A stretch of 64,000 nt of DNA from Bartonella sp. HY038 (GTDB taxonomy: Bacteria > Pseudomonadota > Alphaproteobacteria > Rhizobiales > Rhizobiaceae), in contig NZ_CP059725.1 in assembly GCF_014117425.1 (NCBI RefSeq), forward strand, positions 1,798,001 through 1,862,000, read 5' to 3'. The position numbers were made by a program, and so were the translations under genes. Under the pieces are notes generated by a model that saw nothing but the letters and a program-made list of their open reading frames with translations, had not been told where the DNA came from and ran no database searches. Positions 61,721 through 64,000 of this stretch are shown here, piece by piece (position 1 is the stretch's first letter; the number at the start of each line of letters is the position of its first letter).

Positions 61721-62764
61721 TCAATGGGACTTTTTCACGCGCTCTATCTCAATGCCGACAGATTCTGGTTCAAGCTCCAATTTTTCAACCCTTACAATAA
61801 CCCGTTGCACACGCGGATAGCTAAGAATAAAAGCAGCAATACGTTCTGCTAAGGTCTCAACCAAATCCACATGGCCTAAAAGAACCAAGCGCTTAATGCC
61901 GTCAATGATAAGGTCATAGGAAAAAATATGACGCATGTCTTCTGGATTAACCGATAAGCGTAAAACATCTGCCTTAACTGAAAACCTAACTTTTTGCAGC
62001 CGGTTACGCTCATGATTATAGGCACCTATGGCCATAGGCAATACGAAATTATTCACTAAAATACGGTCTGTTCCCAATGCATCACTACAGACAACATCTT
62101 CTTTTTCGCGTGGAATAAGCGAACGTATAAGGTCACTTTGCTGTTTGTCCAACCCAGTATTTGTCTTAAATTGTGCTTCATCAAAGCAAAAAATATCGGG
62201 TACAAAAGGTAGAAGTCTTGGAATATCTGGTGCCTCGATGCCACCAGTTAAACAGCCTTTCAAACCATTTTTATGGGCTTGCTCAATGAAAATGCCCATA
62301 TCGACAATTGAAAACTGTCCACTTAGTTTATTTTGATGATGACTTGGCGCGAGCATTACCCCATAGACTCCACAAGAAGCCAAACGCGGTAATAGAGCTA
62401 GCAAATCTGGCAATCTTTCAAAATCATCGATTTGTATGATAAGCTGCTTTTTTCGCGCTAATTTCTCGATGTGATCGAAAGTTTCATCCAAGGAAAAAAA
62501 AGATATCTCTAGCTTTATAAAGTCATAAGTATTCAAAACTTTTTCTTGTGCAGCAGTATCTTTTATAAAATCGTTTATAAACTCATCCATAGTCATGGAT
62601 AGTAAAAACGCCGGGCTAGTCTGCCCGTGAGATGTCCAAACAGATGCCCAATGAGCTATTTGCGATTGCTTATGCATATTATAAGAAAAACTAGCAATAT
62701 CACATGCAAGGTCGATGACATTGCTATTACAGTCGGAATCGAAATTAACAAGCATCTTGGTCAT
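61721..62764 (-). CDS. Fusion of an MfnB-like barrel with dihydroneopterin aldolase
   Basis: The C-terminal 120 residues (about 228-347: DRILVNNFVLPMAIGAYNHE, then HVDLVETLAERIAAFIL) form a FolB-type dihydroneopterin aldolase, which makes 6-hydroxymethyl-dihydropterin for folate. Residues 1-215 resemble (5-formylfuran-3-yl)methyl phosphate synthase, MfnB (VYGVMLAPSHHQNKLSGQFS, GLKGCLTGGIEAPDIPRLLP). At the N terminus, where MfnB has a lysine in DVKNP, this protein reads ASFSYN, so the barrel is probably inactive in the MfnB reaction. It may serve pterin chemistry of one-carbon metabolism. Single gene. Confidence 0.75.
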   Translation of the reverse strand: MTKMLVNFDSDCNSNVIDLACDIASFSYNMHKQSQIAHWASVWTSHGQTSPAFLLSMTMDEFINDFIKDTAAQEKVLNTYDFIKLEISFFSLDETFDHIEKLARKKQLIIQIDDFERLPDLLALLPRLASCGVYGVMLAPSHHQNKLSGQFSIVDMGIFIEQAHKNGLKGCLTGGIEAPDIPRLLPFVPDIFCFDEAQFKTNTGLDKQQSDLIRSLIPREKEDVVCSDALGTDRILVNNFVLPMAIGAYNHERNRLQKVRFSVKADVLRLSVNPEDMRHIFSYDLIIDGIKRLVLLGHVDLVETLAERIAAFILSYPRVQRVIVRVEKLELEPESVGIEIERVKKSH

Positions 62765-62872
62765 GCAGTTTCCTTAAATTTTGATGGTTAACTTTTAAAA
62801 TAATTTTAAATAATTGGAAAGTGCTTTTAAAAACAATGCTAGCATAGCGGCTAATTAATCTAAACAACTACT

Positions 62873-64000
62873 TCAATTTGCATCGTCATTTTTGATATGA
62901 TGGCTAATGCGCCAAGCATAAGGCATGCCACATAACATTAATATAATTAAGAATACAAATAGTGCTTGCGCAGCAATTATTGTGCCACCTATGCCGCCGG
63001 GATTGGTAAGGCCAGCAAAATTGACAATGGTCCCGCTCATTGCTGCACTTAATGCAGTTGAAAAAAGCTGCACAGATGTAAGCGAAGCACTTGCAAGATC
63101 AGCATCCTCTTCCTTAGCACTTTGCAAAACTCTGGTCAAAAGATGAGGCCAGATTGTACCTGCGCCAACCCCGATGATAAATAAAGCGAAAGACACCACA
63201 ATTAAATGAACTGTTGATGTTTCCATTGTTGGCACGAGCCAACATAGGGCTAGCATACCGATGATACATAAAAATGGCGTTGATTTAATAAGTGTTGGCA
63301 AATGCTGTGCCCTTACCGTTGCACTAGGCAATGTCCCTGCCGTCCAACCTATACTCATTAATGCCGCCATATAACCGGCAGGCAATGGACTTAGACCATG
63401 TAAAACCTGTAAAAATAAAGGGAGATATAATTCTGCACCATTAACTGCAATAGAAAGCGCTAGCATCAAAACATAAATGGCGAACAACTGAGAAGAGGGT
63501 GAAAAAGCCCCATCAGGCAACAAGCGATATTTGGCACGCTTATCAACAATTGCCAAAACAAAAAATGCCGCAAGACCTAAAATAAGGCCGCCAATTTTCG
63601 CTAAATTGCTTTCCATGGCGCTGCCAGCAGAAATAACAAGAACAAGACCAGTTAACAAGGACAGCTGTAAAATGGGAATAGAATTGCCACGATGGTTTTG
63701 CGAGCGTTGCGGCAAAACCGCATAAGCTAAAAACGTAAAAAGAAAAGCTAAAATACTGACCAACCAAAATGCCCAACGCCAACTTTCATACTCTGCAAAA
63801 ATACCACCAATCGCAGGCCCCAATAAAGTAGATACGCCCCAAACACCCGATATTAAACCCATTGCCAACGGCCATAGGGGGCGCTCAAAAACAATGCGCA
63901 CCATACTATAGGTCAGAGATAGCAATATACCACCGCCAAAACCTTGAATAACACGGAAACAAAGAAAAATTGGCATGGTAGGTGAAAAACCACAGCCTAA
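62873..64000 (-). CDS. DHA2-type MFS transporter, N terminus outside the window
   Basis: The frame remains open to the right edge, so the gene is partial. The 375 visible residues hold about ten membrane segments, with RVIQGFGGGILLSLTYSM (motif C-like region of 14-segment drug exporters) at the left and VWGVSTLLGPAIGGIFAE behind it. It probably exports drugs or other toxic compounds by proton antiport. The substrate cannot be inferred. The in-frame ATG at 63976 is internal to the family pattern and not the true start. Confidence 0.85.
   Translation of the reverse strand, partial: LGCGFSPTMPIFLCFRVIQGFGGGILLSLTYSMVRIVFERPLWPLAMGLISGVWGVSTLLGPAIGGIFAEYESWRWAFWLVSILAFLFTFLAYAVLPQRSQNHRGNSIPILQLSLLTGLVLVISAGSAMESNLAKIGGLILGLAAFFVLAIVDKRAKYRLLPDGAFSPSSQLFAIYVLMLALSIAVNGAELYLPLFLQVLHGLSPLPAGYMAALMSIGWTAGTLPSATVRAQHLPTLIKSTPFLCIIGMLALCWLVPTMETSTVHLIVVSFALFIIGVGAGTIWPHLLTRVLQSAKEEDADLASASLTSVQLFSTALSAAMSGTIVNFAGLTNPGGIGGTIIAAQALFVFLIILMLCGMPYAWRISHHIKNDDAN

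Noticed and set aside
1..64000. CRISPR arrays, rRNA genes or insertion sequences
   Set aside because: No regularly spaced repeats, no rRNA sequence and no transposase with terminal inverted repeats were seen on reading the window.

Overview
The window is a stretch of an AT-rich alphaproteobacterial chromosome, most likely Hyphomicrobiales near the Brucella/Bartonella group. The reasons are a fused SecD-SecF protein, a GcrA-like regulator, SOS boxes of the alphaproteobacterial GAAC-N7-GAAC type, and the overall look of the housekeeping proteins. The species assignment is inference. The central 43.5 kb is one apparently intact prophage.

Left flank (1-4935): a DEAD-box RNA helicase, a small secreted protein and threonine dehydratase (ilvA), all on the minus strand, then a tRNA-Leu(UAA) gene. 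Right flank (48511-64000): a class A beta-lactamase, a polytopic membrane protein, a two-gene unit of a small secreted protein and a large MscS-type channel, secDF, a CPA2 cation/proton antiporter with an NAD-binding domain, a YbhN-type flippase-like protein, a fusion of an MfnB-like barrel with dihydroneopterin aldolase, and a DHA2-type MFS exporter cut by the window edge.

Prophage (att core 4936-4954 and 48492-48510): a 19-bp direct repeat covers the 3' end of the tRNA-Leu gene and recurs just before the beta-lactamase gene. Left arm: integrase; a leftward four-gene operon of small unknown proteins; a leftward cI operon that also carries a DUF2971 protein and a coiled-coil membrane protein. 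The rightward early operon holds Cro-like, CII-like, GcrA-like and XRE-like regulators, a dNTP diphosphohydrolase-like protein, and a Toprim primase with an SF3 helicase. A candidate antiterminator follows, then a promoter with a terminator directly behind it. The late genes start after that: a lambda-like head module (terminase, portal, gpW, ClpP-like protease with internal scaffold start, gpD, gpE), then a P2-like contractile tail and baseplate (V, W, J, I, fibre, sheath, tube, E/E' with a -1 frameshift, tape measure, U, X, D), then lysis (GH19 endolysin, Rz/Rz1, holin-like protein). The right arm holds a WYL-like membrane protein, a C4-RNA-like element before a BRO-type antirepressor, a LexA-controlled Y-family polymerase with a zinc-ribbon partner, and a small LexA-controlled gene beside attR.

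Regulation is unusually readable. Four TTGACCGC-type sites mark CI control of two promoter regions, and the cI message appears leaderless. Two SOS boxes overlap -10 elements at the right end. The late operon looks antitermination-controlled. Two recoding sites are visible: a GGGAAAG heptamer in the tail chaperone, and a hairpin plus T6 run inside Rz where the frame changes. No CRISPR array, rRNA or insertion sequence was seen.
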